NCBI GenBank assembly: GCA_934153675.1 | Contig: CAKPFG010000003.1 | Span: 1 to 64,000, forward strand | Length of the DNA: 64,000 nt | Direction: 5' to 3' | From: an uncultured Bacilli bacterium | GTDB taxonomy: Bacteria > Bacillota_I > Bacilli_A > RF39 > UBA660 | Shown: piece by piece, positions 51,893 through 60,710 of the stretch | Layout: the number at the start of each line of letters is the position of its first letter | How positions within the stretch are numbered: position 1 is the first letter of the stretch | Position numbers and translations under genes: made by a program | The notes under the pieces: generated by a model | The model's database searches: none | What the model was told of the DNA's origin: nothing | The model's input: only the letters and a program-made list of their open reading frames with translations

Positions 51893-53113
51893 TTATGTAT
51901 TACTAATAATTTCATTTTCTATTCTTAATAATTGATTATATTTACTAATCCTTTCCCCACGACAAATAGATCCACATTTTATTTGCCCTATGGATAAAGC
52001 AACACATAAATCAGCAATAAAATTATCCTCAACTTCTCCACTTCTATGCGATATGATAATAGCATAATTATGTTTTCTTGCCAAATTGATTGTTTCTATT
52101 GCCTCGCTAACAGTACCAATTTGATTAAATTTAATTATTATGGCATTAGCAATATGTTTTTGAATACCCAAAGATAAATTTTTTTTATTAGTAGTAAACA
52201 AATCATCTCCAACTATTTGAATTTTTAACTCATTAGTTAATTTCTGATATCCTAAAATATCATCTTCATATAATGGATCTTCAATAGATATAATAGGGTA
52301 TTTAGAAATTAAATATTTATAATAATCAATAAGCCCATCCGTATTATATCTTTTACCATCCAAGTAATAAAAACCATTATTATAAAAAGAATTGGCTGCT
52401 ATATCTAAAGCTATATAAACATCAGAACCAGGTTTTAATGAAGACATTAAAATCGCACTATTAATTAATTTTATTGCATCTTCATTACTACAATTAGGTA
52501 CAAACCCCCCCTCATCACCAACACCAGTACAAAGATTATGATTTTTTAATATTTTTTTTAAATTATTAAATATCAGATGAGCCTTTTGCATCATCATATG
52601 AAAATTATTTTCCCTTATAACTATCATAAATTCTTGAAAAGAAAGACTATTATCCGAATGTTTTCCACCATTTATAATATTTATTAATGCAGTAGGCATT
52701 TTTAAAGTTTTAGTAAAACATTTATAAAGAGGAATATTTTTGTTTTGAACATTTGCCTTTAAACAGGATAATGATACCCCTAAAATAGCGTTTGCTCCAA
52801 GATTACTCTTATTTACAGTACCATCTAATTTAATTAAAAAATCATCTATTGCTTTTTGATTTTCTACATTCATACCCTTTATATTATTTTTAATAGTAAC
52901 ATTAACATTATAAAGGGCTTTCAATAATCCTTTACCATTATATCTATTTATATCATTATCTCTAAGTTCTAAAGCTTCCTTTGTTCCTTTTGATGCTCCA
53001 GATGGAATCATACTACGCCCAATAACACCATTTTCAAGTATAACGTCTACCTCTAAAGCTGGGTCCCCTCTTGAATCTAAAAGTTCGCGTGCAATTACAT
53101 TCTTTATTTTCAT
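51893..53113 (-). CDS. eno: Enolase (divergent)
   Basis: Converts 2-phosphoglycerate to phosphoenolpyruvate. The catalytic landmarks are present: GASKGTKEALELRD (substrate loop), GVGDEGGFVPN, metal residues in VYIALDIAANSFY, ISIEDPLYEDD and IVGDDLF, the base Lys in IIKFNQIGT, SHRSGEVED, and the final Lys in GQIKCGS. Deviations from the usual sequence: DSRGDPAL for DSRGNPT, GGKHSDNSLSFQEFM for GGSHADNNVDIQEFM, CRGERISKYNQ for -RTDRIAKYNQ, and 406 residues against about 430. It may be the cell's only enolase or a second copy. A longer frame would add 18 codons; ATG 53113 follows AGAAAGGATAAT. Confidence 0.9.
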   Translation of the reverse strand: MKIKNVIARELLDSRGDPALEVDVILENGVIGRSMIPSGASKGTKEALELRDNDINRYNGKGLLKALYNVNVTIKNNIKGMNVENQKAIDDFLIKLDGTVNKSNLGANAILGVSLSCLKANVQNKNIPLYKCFTKTLKMPTALINIINGGKHSDNSLSFQEFMIVIRENNFHMMMQKAHLIFNNLKKILKNHNLCTGVGDEGGFVPNCSNEDAIKLINSAILMSSLKPGSDVYIALDIAANSFYNNGFYYLDGKRYNTDGLIDYYKYLISKYPIISIEDPLYEDDILGYQKLTNELKIQIVGDDLFTTNKKNLSLGIQKHIANAIIIKFNQIGTVSEAIETINLARKHNYAIIISHRSGEVEDNFIADLCVALSIGQIKCGSICRGERISKYNQLLRIENEIISNT

Positions 53114-53185
53114 AATTATCCTTTCTACTATAAAAAACTTCCAATAATATTGTTCGTAATTTTTCAAATTTTATAATAAAAAAAA

Positions 53186-54058
53186 CTATTTTATTTTTAA
53201 ATAGTTCAAAACATCATATACAGTTTTAGAAAAATTATTAAAATCTACTGTAAACCATTTTACATTTAATTGATTACGAAAAAATGTATATTGTCTTTTA
53301 GCATAATGTCTACTGCTTTTTTTTATTTTCAAAATACATTCCGATAAAGATGAATCACCACTAAAATAGGGAAATAATTCCTTATAACCAATTGGTGTCA
53401 TAACAGCTTTAGTACGTATTTTCATTTTATACATTCTATATGCCTCATTTAAAAGACCATTATTTATCATATCATCTACACGTTTATTAATCCTATCATA
53501 AAGAATATTTCTATCAGTTGTAAGCCCTATAAAATATGTGTCATATAATATTTTATCTGTTTTTTCTTTTTTACTATATGGTTTATTGGTCTCCCTCATA
53601 TAATTAAGGGCATTTTGTAATCTTCTACGATTATTAGCATTGATCGTATTATTTGGATCGAGTTCTAGAACCTTTTTATATAATTCTTCTCCATCAACAA
53701 CATTATAATTTTTTTTCACATTAACAAACTTATAGTCATACAAAGCAGCTTTAATATAAAGTCCAGTACCTCCAACCAAAATTGGAACTTTTCCCCTTCT
53801 TATAATATCATTTATAACAATTCTAGCATCATGTTGATAATCATAAACTGTATAATCCTCATCTAAATTTTTTATATCAAAAAGATGATGAACAACAAAT
53901 TCTTTTTCTTCTTCTTTTACTTTTGCTGTTGCAATATCATTGTTTTTATATATTTGGGTACTATCAGCATTTACTATTTCTCCATCAATTTTTTTTGCAA
54001 GTTCTATACTTAATTTAGTTTTACCAACACAAGTTGGTCCTGTTATTACTACTACCAT
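53186..54058 (-). CDS. miaA: tRNA dimethylallyltransferase
   Basis: Adds dimethylallyl to A37 of tRNAs that read UNN codons. P-loop GPTCVGKTKLSIELA at residue 6, NADSTQIYKNNDIATAK (tRNA-base contact Asp), LFDIKNLDEDYTVYDYQHDA, LVGGTGLYIKAALYDY and RRLQNALNYM are all family motifs. 290 residues, standard. Its start overlaps the HExxH gene by 7 nt. Confidence 0.96.
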   Translation of the reverse strand: MVVVITGPTCVGKTKLSIELAKKIDGEIVNADSTQIYKNNDIATAKVKEEEKEFVVHHLFDIKNLDEDYTVYDYQHDARIVINDIIRRGKVPILVGGTGLYIKAALYDYKFVNVKKNYNVVDGEELYKKVLELDPNNTINANNRRRLQNALNYMRETNKPYSKKEKTDKILYDTYFIGLTTDRNILYDRINKRVDDMINNGLLNEAYRMYKMKIRTKAVMTPIGYKELFPYFSGDSSLSECILKIKKSSRHYAKRQYTFFRNQLNVKWFTVDFNNFSKTVYDVLNYLKIK

Positions 54059-55107
54059 ATTTTTTTCTCTTTTCTTTTTTCTACAAAATTTACATAATTA
54101 TTAACACTATTAGTAACATCGTATACAAAATTATTATCTTGAATATTTATTTTTAACATACTAAGCAACTCAATTAAACTATAATTATCAAGTCGCTCAT
54201 TTTTTAAGTTATCATTTAAAAGAATAATATCTTTTATATCACAATTATAAAGTGCGTAAAAGGCACATATACTACCTATTATATATCGATAATTAGAGTT
54301 AAAACAATCACTTAATATTAAATAGATATTATCAGAATAAAAAGAGTTAAATTTGGTATTTTTTTTATATTGTTCATATTTTTTATCTAAAAAAGAAAGT
54401 ATTTTTTTTGTCTTTATTAAAAATTCCTTCTGACTCATTTCATAAAAATATTTATTAATTAATTTATAAGAATCATCATCGACACAGCCGAACTCCCTAA
54501 ACGATAATAAAATAGGACTATAATCTAAAAAATGTTTCATATGAAAATATGTATTTTCTAATCTACTACTATAGTCAACTTCATCCACAAATCCCTCTAA
54601 AATAAGCTGTTTTATTGCAATAAGCTCAAAATATATAGATATAAATTCGGTTAATAAATAATTATTTTTCAAATTTTTGTTAGTATTAGAATTAAGTAAA
54701 TGAAAAAATTCATGAATTAATAAAACAACATCAGTATAATTAAATGTCCTGTTTATATTAATTTGTTCAATTTTAGTTTTAAAGTCATATTCATAATAAG
54801 AATCTTCATAAAAATTATTATAAGAAAAATCTAATGTTCCATTATCTAATATTTTTTCATATCTATTTAAATATGCAGGATTTATTTTTTTTATTATAGA
54901 AAATGCTTTTTCATATACATCCAAAAAAGTTAAATTATTAACTATTTTAGTAGATTTTATATTAATATTTTGATTAAAATAAAGAATATCACTAAATAAA
55001 ATATCTAAATTTTCTATATTATCTAATAAAAAGCGATCATTGATCTCTAAAATTTGAAACGCTTTATTTAAATATATATTTAATCTTTTATATTCTTCCT
55101 TGTTCAT
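54052..55107 (-). CDS. Putative HExxH metallopeptidase-like protein of unknown role
   Basis: 351 residues, no recognised family. The only clear motif is LLIHEFFHLLNSNTN (His-Glu-Phe-Phe-His) near residue 139, followed about 25 residues later by LLTEFISIYFE, which is the spacing of a zinc gluzincin (HExxH + E). The rest is helical and hydrophobic-rich (Asn/Tyr/Leu/Ile) with no convincing signal peptide, so it may act inside the cell. It is coupled on both sides, 4 nt into queA and 7 nt into miaA, both tRNA-modification genes. A peptidase could be a housekeeping neighbour only; a direct link to tRNA modification is speculation. Confidence 0.55.
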   Translation of the reverse strand: MNKEEYKRLNIYLNKAFQILEINDRFLLDNIENLDILFSDILYFNQNINIKSTKIVNNLTFLDVYEKAFSIIKKINPAYLNRYEKILDNGTLDFSYNNFYEDSYYEYDFKTKIEQININRTFNYTDVVLLIHEFFHLLNSNTNKNLKNNYLLTEFISIYFELIAIKQLILEGFVDEVDYSSRLENTYFHMKHFLDYSPILLSFREFGCVDDDSYKLINKYFYEMSQKEFLIKTKKILSFLDKKYEQYKKNTKFNSFYSDNIYLILSDCFNSNYRYIIGSICAFYALYNCDIKDIILLNDNLKNERLDNYSLIELLSMLKINIQDNNFVYDVTNSVNNYVNFVEKRKEKKIW

Positions 55108-56126
55108 TTAATAAACATACTATCACCAAAAGAGAAAAAGCGATATTTTCTTTCTATTGCCTCTTGATATGATTTCATTATTAAATCTTTACCAGCAAAG
55201 GCACTGACTAGCATAAGTAGCGTAGATTTAGGAAGATGAAAATTAGTAATTAAAGCATCTATAGCCCTAAATTTATAGCCTGGATATATAAATATATCCG
55301 TAAATCCGTTACACTGTTTAAACTCACCATAAAGATTAATTACCGTTTCTAATGTTCTTGTAGTTGTTGTACCAACGCTAATAATCCTTTTTTTATCCTT
55401 CTTAGCTTGATTTAATATATCAGCAGTAGACTTAGAAATTGAATAAAATTCACTATGCATTTTATGTTTACTTACATCATCTACATTAACCGGTCTAAAT
55501 GTACCAAGTCCAACATGAAGAGTGATAAAAACCATTTTGACACCTTTTTCTTTTATTTTATCCATTAATTCCTTTGTAAAATGTAAACCTGCTGTCGGAG
55601 CAGCAGCACTACCAGCATTTTTGGCATATACTGTTTGATAACGATTTTTATCATTTAATTTTTCATGAATATATGGAGGAAGTGGCATTTCACCTAACTC
55701 ATCTAATATCTCATATAAAATACCTTCATACTTTAATTTAAAAATTCTAATTCCATCATCTTTTAAGCCAATACATTCAGCCTTTAATTTATTTGCAAAA
55801 TTTATAACTGTTCCTTTTTTTACTCTTTTAGCTGGTCGTGCTAAACACTCATAAACATCGCGTTCATTTTCTTTTAACATTAATATTTCAATCAAAGCGT
55901 GAGTATCCTCTTTAACCCCATATAAACGAGCGGGAATAACTTTTGTATCGTTCAAAACAAGAATATCATTTTCATCAAGTTCATCAATAATATGGTCAAA
56001 ATGAGTATGAGTAATACTTTTTTTCTTTCTATCTAATATCAATAATTTGGATTGATCTCGCTTCTCTAGTGGAGATTGTGCAATCAAATTATCTGGTAGA
56101 TTATAATTAAAATCATCCGTCTTCAT
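55104..56126 (-). CDS. queA: S-adenosylmethionine:tRNA ribosyltransferase-isomerase
   Basis: Builds epoxyqueuosine from the ribosyl part of SAM on preQ1-tRNA. DDFNYNLPDNLIAQSPLEKRD at the start, DILVLNDTKVIPARLYG, GSAAAPTAGLHFTKEL and VGLGTFRPVNVDDVSKHKMH are diagnostic. 340 residues, standard. First gene of queA-(HExxH)-miaA-eno, all overlapping or within 75 nt. Implies queuosine is made or salvaged; tgt and queG are not in the window. Confidence 0.96.
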   Translation of the reverse strand: MKTDDFNYNLPDNLIAQSPLEKRDQSKLLILDRKKKSITHTHFDHIIDELDENDILVLNDTKVIPARLYGVKEDTHALIEILMLKENERDVYECLARPAKRVKKGTVINFANKLKAECIGLKDDGIRIFKLKYEGILYEILDELGEMPLPPYIHEKLNDKNRYQTVYAKNAGSAAAPTAGLHFTKELMDKIKEKGVKMVFITLHVGLGTFRPVNVDDVSKHKMHSEFYSISKSTADILNQAKKDKKRIISVGTTTTRTLETVINLYGEFKQCNGFTDIFIYPGYKFRAIDALITNFHLPKSTLLMLVSAFAGKDLIMKSYQEAIERKYRFFSFGDSMFIK

Positions 56127-56154
56127 AAAATCACCACAGCTATTTTAACATAAA

Positions 56155-56186
56155 AGAAAAAAAAAAGAAACCATTACAGTTTCTTT
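56155..56186 (-). terminator. Terminator of the dockerin/repeat protein gene
   Basis: AGAAAC and GTTTCT pair around seven bases on the minus strand, followed by at least ten T, three bases after the stop. Confidence 0.75.
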
Positions 56187-56188
56187 AA

Positions 56189-58402
56189 TTAACAAATCTT
56201 ACGAGTTTTAACTGAAACTCTTTTAGTTATAAAAGTTGATTTTTTTCTTATTTTTGTTGTTTTAAAGTTTGATTTTTTACAAGCTGATTTACAACTTGGT
56301 AAATTAGAATAACGTTTACTTTTTAAAGAACATTTATAGTCATGCGTTCGCCCTGAATATTTACAAGTTCCTTTCGTTGCACCCGTTTTTTTCTGACAAT
56401 ATGCAGTTGGTCCTCCACCTACTTTAGTATATCCTGATGGACAAGTATAAGAATAACCATTTTTTTTCTGACAATATGATGTAGATCCATCCCCTACTTT
56501 AGTCCAACCACTAGGGCATGAATATATCTTTTGAACAAAACATTTATTATTTTTCTTGCTACTATTATTACTTCTATGGTTATTATTTGAATAATTATTA
56601 TTATATGAATAATTATTATTATTTGAATAATTATTGTTATTTTGAGAAGTACTCTTTTTTACACAATTTGCGCAAGTAAATTTTTGCGTTTTATATGTTT
56701 TTATAGCTTCACTATCTTTACATTTATAATTAGGATATATAGTAATAGATCCTTGTCTAATACCGTTAATAGTTAATTTCACTTCTGCATATTTTGGAAC
56801 TTTCATACATGTTGGATTATTATATACAGTCAATTTTGTATCCTTTAATGCACGCCATTTATAGTAATATGTTTTACTCGTATCATTTGTTTTAAAATAT
56901 ATACCAGTTGTTATAACTGTACCTTTATTATATTTTGTTTGATTATTATTTGTTTTTGTTATAGTTACATCAACCTGATTTGTACAGTTTATACATTTAT
57001 AAGTTTTTGTAGTAGTAGTATTGATTAAATTTTTACAAGTAGAATCCCCATATACTTTAATTACACCATTTCTATCACCATTAATATCCAAAGTTTTTTT
57101 TGCATTTTTACTTGATATTTTAGTACAATTTGAAATATAATGTTGTTTTTTATATAAATAGGTAGTCCAAGTATAATAATAAGACTTTGTAGTATCAACA
57201 ATATCAAAATTAACATTCAAGTTTACTACATTCTTTGATTTTTGATTAACACTATTTTTTGAAGTAATTATTGTTTTTACTTTATTAGTACAATTTGTAC
57301 ATTTATACTCTTTTGTTTTTACATTTTTTATTACATTTTTACAAGCAGAATCACTATAAACTATAAAATATCCATAACGATTTCCCTCGCCCATATTTAA
57401 TATGACATTTCTATTATAACCATCTGTTACTTTTACACACTTACTATCATCTTTGTATTTTTTACCATATCTATATGTTATCCATTTAGTATAATAATTC
57501 TTACTCATATCATTTAATTTAAATGTAGCAGATAATTTTACGATTTTGTCTTTTGTTAAATTAGTTGCATTATTTTGATTATCAGTTATATTTATAGTTA
57601 CTGGATTATTATAATTAGTAACATTTTGATTTGTGCTGTTACTTGCCTTATGTGGCAATTTTTCATAACCCTTTCGTTTAGCTAAATATCTACGAATAAT
57701 TAAAACATCTTCTTCATTGACAACACCATCTAGATTTACATCAGCATTTATCTTTCCTACATTCGTTAAAGTATAACTACTATTATTAGTTACATATTTA
57801 GCAAGAATATTAGCATCATTACCATCTACTTTACCATCTAAGTTAATATCTCCATATAAAACTTTATTATTATTTGTAGATTTTACTTTTGCCTTTACTA
57901 TTATTGTTTTTTTACAAACTTTATTTTCTAACAGAAAATCCTGTTTACAAACTAATTCTTCACCTATACCCTCAAAGTGACTGGCTACAGTTGAATTTGA
58001 AGTAGATGTTATGAAATTCCTTATTGCCTCTACATCAGCCTCATTTACTAAATTATCTTTATTTACATCAGCTACTTGTTTTATTTGCTCTGTTGTTTTA
58101 TTACTTATTGCACTAGAAATTAATGTTGCATCATTAATTGTAATTTTACCATCCGAGTTTACATCTCCAAGCAAATTTGGTTGCATTGTAATTGTTTTTT
58201 CACAATTGGTTCCCTTTAATGTATATGAAGAATCACAATAATATTCTGTAACAGAATTTCCCATTAATGCATTAAAATTTCCTGTTACTACTAATGTTAT
58301 TACTCCACCAATTAAAACGACAGGCAATAAATATAAAATTACTTTTTTCATTTTTTTTGCCTTTATTTCTTTATTACTAGGTCTTCCTACATGATTTTTC
58401 AT
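56189..58402 (-). CDS. Large membrane-anchored dockerin and repeat surface protein
   Basis: 737 residues. One membrane segment (about 20-41), then ALMGNSV and the Cys module YYCDSSYTLKGTNC shared with the protein at 30629. Two type I dockerin modules follow, giving four calcium loops: GDVNSDGKITIND (79), ADVNKDNLVNEAD (111), GDINLDGKVDGND (184), ADVNLDGVVNEED (210). Three repeats of about 100 residues follow (from 270, 372 and 470), each with a strand, SKxYY-W-TY-type motif, a Cys pair and ending in YKC-NC or FTCANC. Then an Asn/Tyr/Ser-only linker, two copies of a CPSGxTKVG-G-xxYCQKK module and a strongly basic tail with Cys. Almost certainly extracellular. No cohesin or catalytic domain is seen. 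GGAGTG precedes the ATG. Confidence 0.8.
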   Translation of the reverse strand: MKNHVGRPSNKEIKAKKMKKVILYLLPVVLIGGVITLVVTGNFNALMGNSVTEYYCDSSYTLKGTNCEKTITMQPNLLGDVNSDGKITINDATLISSAISNKTTEQIKQVADVNKDNLVNEADVEAIRNFITSTSNSTVASHFEGIGEELVCKQDFLLENKVCKKTIIVKAKVKSTNNNKVLYGDINLDGKVDGNDANILAKYVTNNSSYTLTNVGKINADVNLDGVVNEEDVLIIRRYLAKRKGYEKLPHKASNSTNQNVTNYNNPVTINITDNQNNATNLTKDKIVKLSATFKLNDMSKNYYTKWITYRYGKKYKDDSKCVKVTDGYNRNVILNMGEGNRYGYFIVYSDSACKNVIKNVKTKEYKCTNCTNKVKTIITSKNSVNQKSKNVVNLNVNFDIVDTTKSYYYTWTTYLYKKQHYISNCTKISSKNAKKTLDINGDRNGVIKVYGDSTCKNLINTTTTKTYKCINCTNQVDVTITKTNNNQTKYNKGTVITTGIYFKTNDTSKTYYYKWRALKDTKLTVYNNPTCMKVPKYAEVKLTINGIRQGSITIYPNYKCKDSEAIKTYKTQKFTCANCVKKSTSQNNNNYSNNNNYSYNNNYSNNNHRSNNSSKKNNKCFVQKIYSCPSGWTKVGDGSTSYCQKKNGYSYTCPSGYTKVGGGPTAYCQKKTGATKGTCKYSGRTHDYKCSLKSKRYSNLPSCKSACKKSNFKTTKIRKKSTFITKRVSVKTRKIC

Positions 58403-58425
58403 CTCTACACTCCTTTACTATAAAA

Positions 58426-58454
58426 AGTATACACCAAATAAATTAAAAAGGCAA
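58426..58454 (-). promoter_or_regulatory. Promoter of the dockerin/repeat protein
   Basis: Minus strand TTGCCT, 17 nt, TATACT, about 15-20 nt before the ribosome site. Confidence 0.6.
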
Positions 58455-58462
58455 GGACAATT

Positions 58463-59173
58463 TCACATTGTTATAATATTTTCTTGGATATTACCTTTTA
58501 AAAATTTCTTTATTTTTTTATTTATAATATAGACTTTCTTGCTATGAAATATATCATGATTTACATCTTTTAAATATAATAATACCTTTTTACCCTTTAC
58601 AGAATTATATACATACAAAGAACTATCTTTTGGAACTAAATTATCTGATAATCCTTGTATAATTAAAACTGGAACAGTTATTTTTTTGGGCGTATAATAA
58701 TACTTCCTTACTAATTTCATAAATTCTTTAGCAGAAGATATTGAAGATTTCAGTGCTCTTTTTAATACTTCTTCATAGCCATAATCATTTATTAATAATT
58801 TACCCTTTTTGATAGTAGTAAGAAACTTATCATCTTTATTATATATATATTTGAAAGCAGGGGCAGCCAAAACCACTTTTTTTATTTCCTTATATTTACT
58901 TGCCAAATAACAAGCAATTACCCCACCCATACTATGGCCTATTACATATATCACTTTATATCCATTCTTTTTTAAATACTCAACTTGCGATACAGAGCAA
59001 TCTATCCAGTCTTGATATTTTTTATTCATAAATAAATTATTTTCATGGCCTTTTAATGTATATGTAAAAACATCAAAATTCCATTCTAGCTCTAAATCTT
59101 GGGCTAAAATTTCTTCATCATAAGTTGAACCAGCAAATCCATGTATTATCAAAATAGCTTTTCTAATTTTCAT
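58463..59173 (-). CDS. Alpha/beta hydrolase (esterase/lipase-like)
   Basis: 236 residues, serine hydrolase. Oxyanion loop IIHGFAGSTYDE, nucleophile elbow VIGHSMGGVIA (about residue 83), acid in IQGLSDNLVP and His in KDVNHDIFHSK near the end. The arrangement and length resemble carboxylesterases of the Est30 or S33 group (monoglyceride lipase-like). No signal peptide, so cytoplasmic. Substrate not known. It lies upstream of the surface protein gene on the same strand, but that gene has its own promoter. Confidence 0.85.
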   Translation of the reverse strand: MKIRKAILIIHGFAGSTYDEEILAQDLELEWNFDVFTYTLKGHENNLFMNKKYQDWIDCSVSQVEYLKKNGYKVIYVIGHSMGGVIACYLASKYKEIKKVVLAAPAFKYIYNKDDKFLTTIKKGKLLINDYGYEEVLKRALKSSISSAKEFMKLVRKYYYTPKKITVPVLIIQGLSDNLVPKDSSLYVYNSVKGKKVLLYLKDVNHDIFHSKKVYIINKKIKKFLKGNIQENIITM

Positions 59174-59413
59174 TATCTCACTCTCACACTTTCATTATTA
59201 TCTAAAGAAAATAATTGTTCTATAAGTTGTTTTCTTTATCTTTTCAATTCATCTATTTTTCTAAGCTTCTGGCATAATTATCATCATTTAAAATTCATTT
59301 TACATCTTTTTTAAAACAATTTTTTCTATCATTTTTTTCTAAAAATAACCTTTGCTTTTATTTTATTTTTTATTTCATTATAAATATTTTCATATAAGAC
59401 AGCGTCAGAAGAT

Positions 59414-59536
59414 TCAGAAACCTTTTTTATATTCATTAATTGTGATATCAAATAATCTACATTTTTCATAACACTTCATTATTAAATTTACAGTCTCAGT
59501 TACACGATTCATTCCTTCTTCTAACGCAATATATAT
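59414..59536 (-). pseudogene. Possible remnant of a decayed gene
   Basis: The 530-nt gap between the hydrolase and gapA contains a minus-strand frame ALEEGMNRVTETVNLIMK running to a stop, overlapping a second frame MKNVDYLISQLMNIKK (46 codons to a stop). Both look protein-like, in different frames, as if one gene had been frameshifted. No family recognised and no ribosome site. The rest of the gap is A/T-rich without identifiable features. Confidence 0.25.
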
Positions 59537-59687
59537 CATCAAGACTAATAATATTATCCCAAATTTCATTTACAATAAAAACAGTTAGAAATAAATTACT
59601 ATCATTATGATAAATACTAAATAATGCATATTTTTTATTTCATAGATTCTATTATTCATAATAATAACACACATAATATATTTTTGC

Positions 59688-59720
59688 AATAAAAAATCTT
59701 ACTATAAATTAGTAAGATAT
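59688..59720 (-). terminator. Terminator overlapping the gapA stop
   Basis: ATCTTACT and AGTAAGAT form an 8-bp stem on the minus strand, followed by TTTTTATT; the gapA stop is at the edge of the stem. Confidence 0.8.
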
Positions 59721-60697
59721 TTGGCTGTTCTAACCATTTGAGAAGTATAACTATTTTCATTATCATACCAAGCAACTACTTGCACTTGATATAAATCATC
59801 TTTTATATGATTTACCATGGTTTGAGTAGCATCAAATAATGATCCTACCGTTATCCCTATAATATCAGTTGATACAAGTTCTTCTTCCGTATACCCAAAA
59901 GAAGCATTTACATTTTGTTTCATATATTCATTAATTTTATCAACTGTAACATCTTGTCCTTTTACAACAGCCACTAAAATAGTTGTAGAACCAGTTGGTA
60001 CAGGAACTCTTTGTGCAGATCCAATCAATTTTCCTTTAAGTTCTGGAATAACAAGACCTATAGCTTTAGCCGCTCCTGTTGAATTTGGAACTATATTAAT
60101 TGCACCAGCACGTGCTCTTCTAAGATCACCCTTACGATGTGGCCCATCTAATATCATTTGATCTGCTGTATACGCATGTACTGTTGTCATAATACCACTT
60201 TCAATAGAATAAAGATTATTCAAATTATAAGCCATTGGTGCTAAACAATTAGTAGTACAAGATGCTGCACTTATAATTTTATCATCTTTATTTAAAATAG
60301 ATTCATTTACTCCATAAACTATAGTTTTTAAATCACTTCCTGCTGGAGCAGATATAATAACTTTCTTTGCCCCTGCTTTTATATGTGCCATTGCCTTTTC
60401 TTTACTAGTGAAAAAACCAGTACACTCAAAAACTATATCAATATCTAATTCTTTCCAAGGCAAATTTTGAGGATCTGATTCTTTATATATATTAACTTTT
60501 TTTCCATCAATAATAATTTTATCATCTACTACTTGAATATTTTTATCATATTTTTTTTGAGCTGAATCATATTTTAATAAATGAGCAAGCATTATAGGAT
60601 CTGTTAAATCGTTAATCGCCACAATATCCGCACTATCAAACATTTGTCTAAATGCAAGCCTACCTATTCTTCCAAAACCATTAATTGCTACTTTCAT
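59702..60697 (-). CDS. gapA: Glyceraldehyde-3-phosphate dehydrogenase
   Basis: Glycolytic, phosphorylating, NAD-linked. NAD-binding INGFGRIGRLAFRQM, the NAD-selective Asp in VAINDLTDP, the active-site Cys in SAASCTTNCLAP (about 150), phosphate-binding RARAGAINIVPNSTGAAKA and final WYDNENSYTSQM. 331 residues, type I. The longest frame adds 12 codons, but a ribosome site (AGAAAGG) precedes ATG 60697. It follows the kinase gene within a few bases and is probably transcribed with it. Confidence 0.97.
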   Translation of the reverse strand: MKVAINGFGRIGRLAFRQMFDSADIVAINDLTDPIMLAHLLKYDSAQKKYDKNIQVVDDKIIIDGKKVNIYKESDPQNLPWKELDIDIVFECTGFFTSKEKAMAHIKAGAKKVIISAPAGSDLKTIVYGVNESILNKDDKIISAASCTTNCLAPMAYNLNNLYSIESGIMTTVHAYTADQMILDGPHRKGDLRRARAGAINIVPNSTGAAKAIGLVIPELKGKLIGSAQRVPVPTGSTTILVAVVKGQDVTVDKINEYMKQNVNASFGYTEEELVSTDIIGITVGSLFDATQTMVNHIKDDLYQVQVVAWYDNENSYTSQMVRTAKYLTNL

Positions 60698-60710
60698 AAA
60701 TACCTTCTTT

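Noticed and set aside
30629..58402. A cellulosome
   Set aside because: Dockerin-type loops are present, but no cohesin, scaffoldin or carbohydrate-active enzyme domain is in the window, so only a dockerin-containing surface system is claimed.
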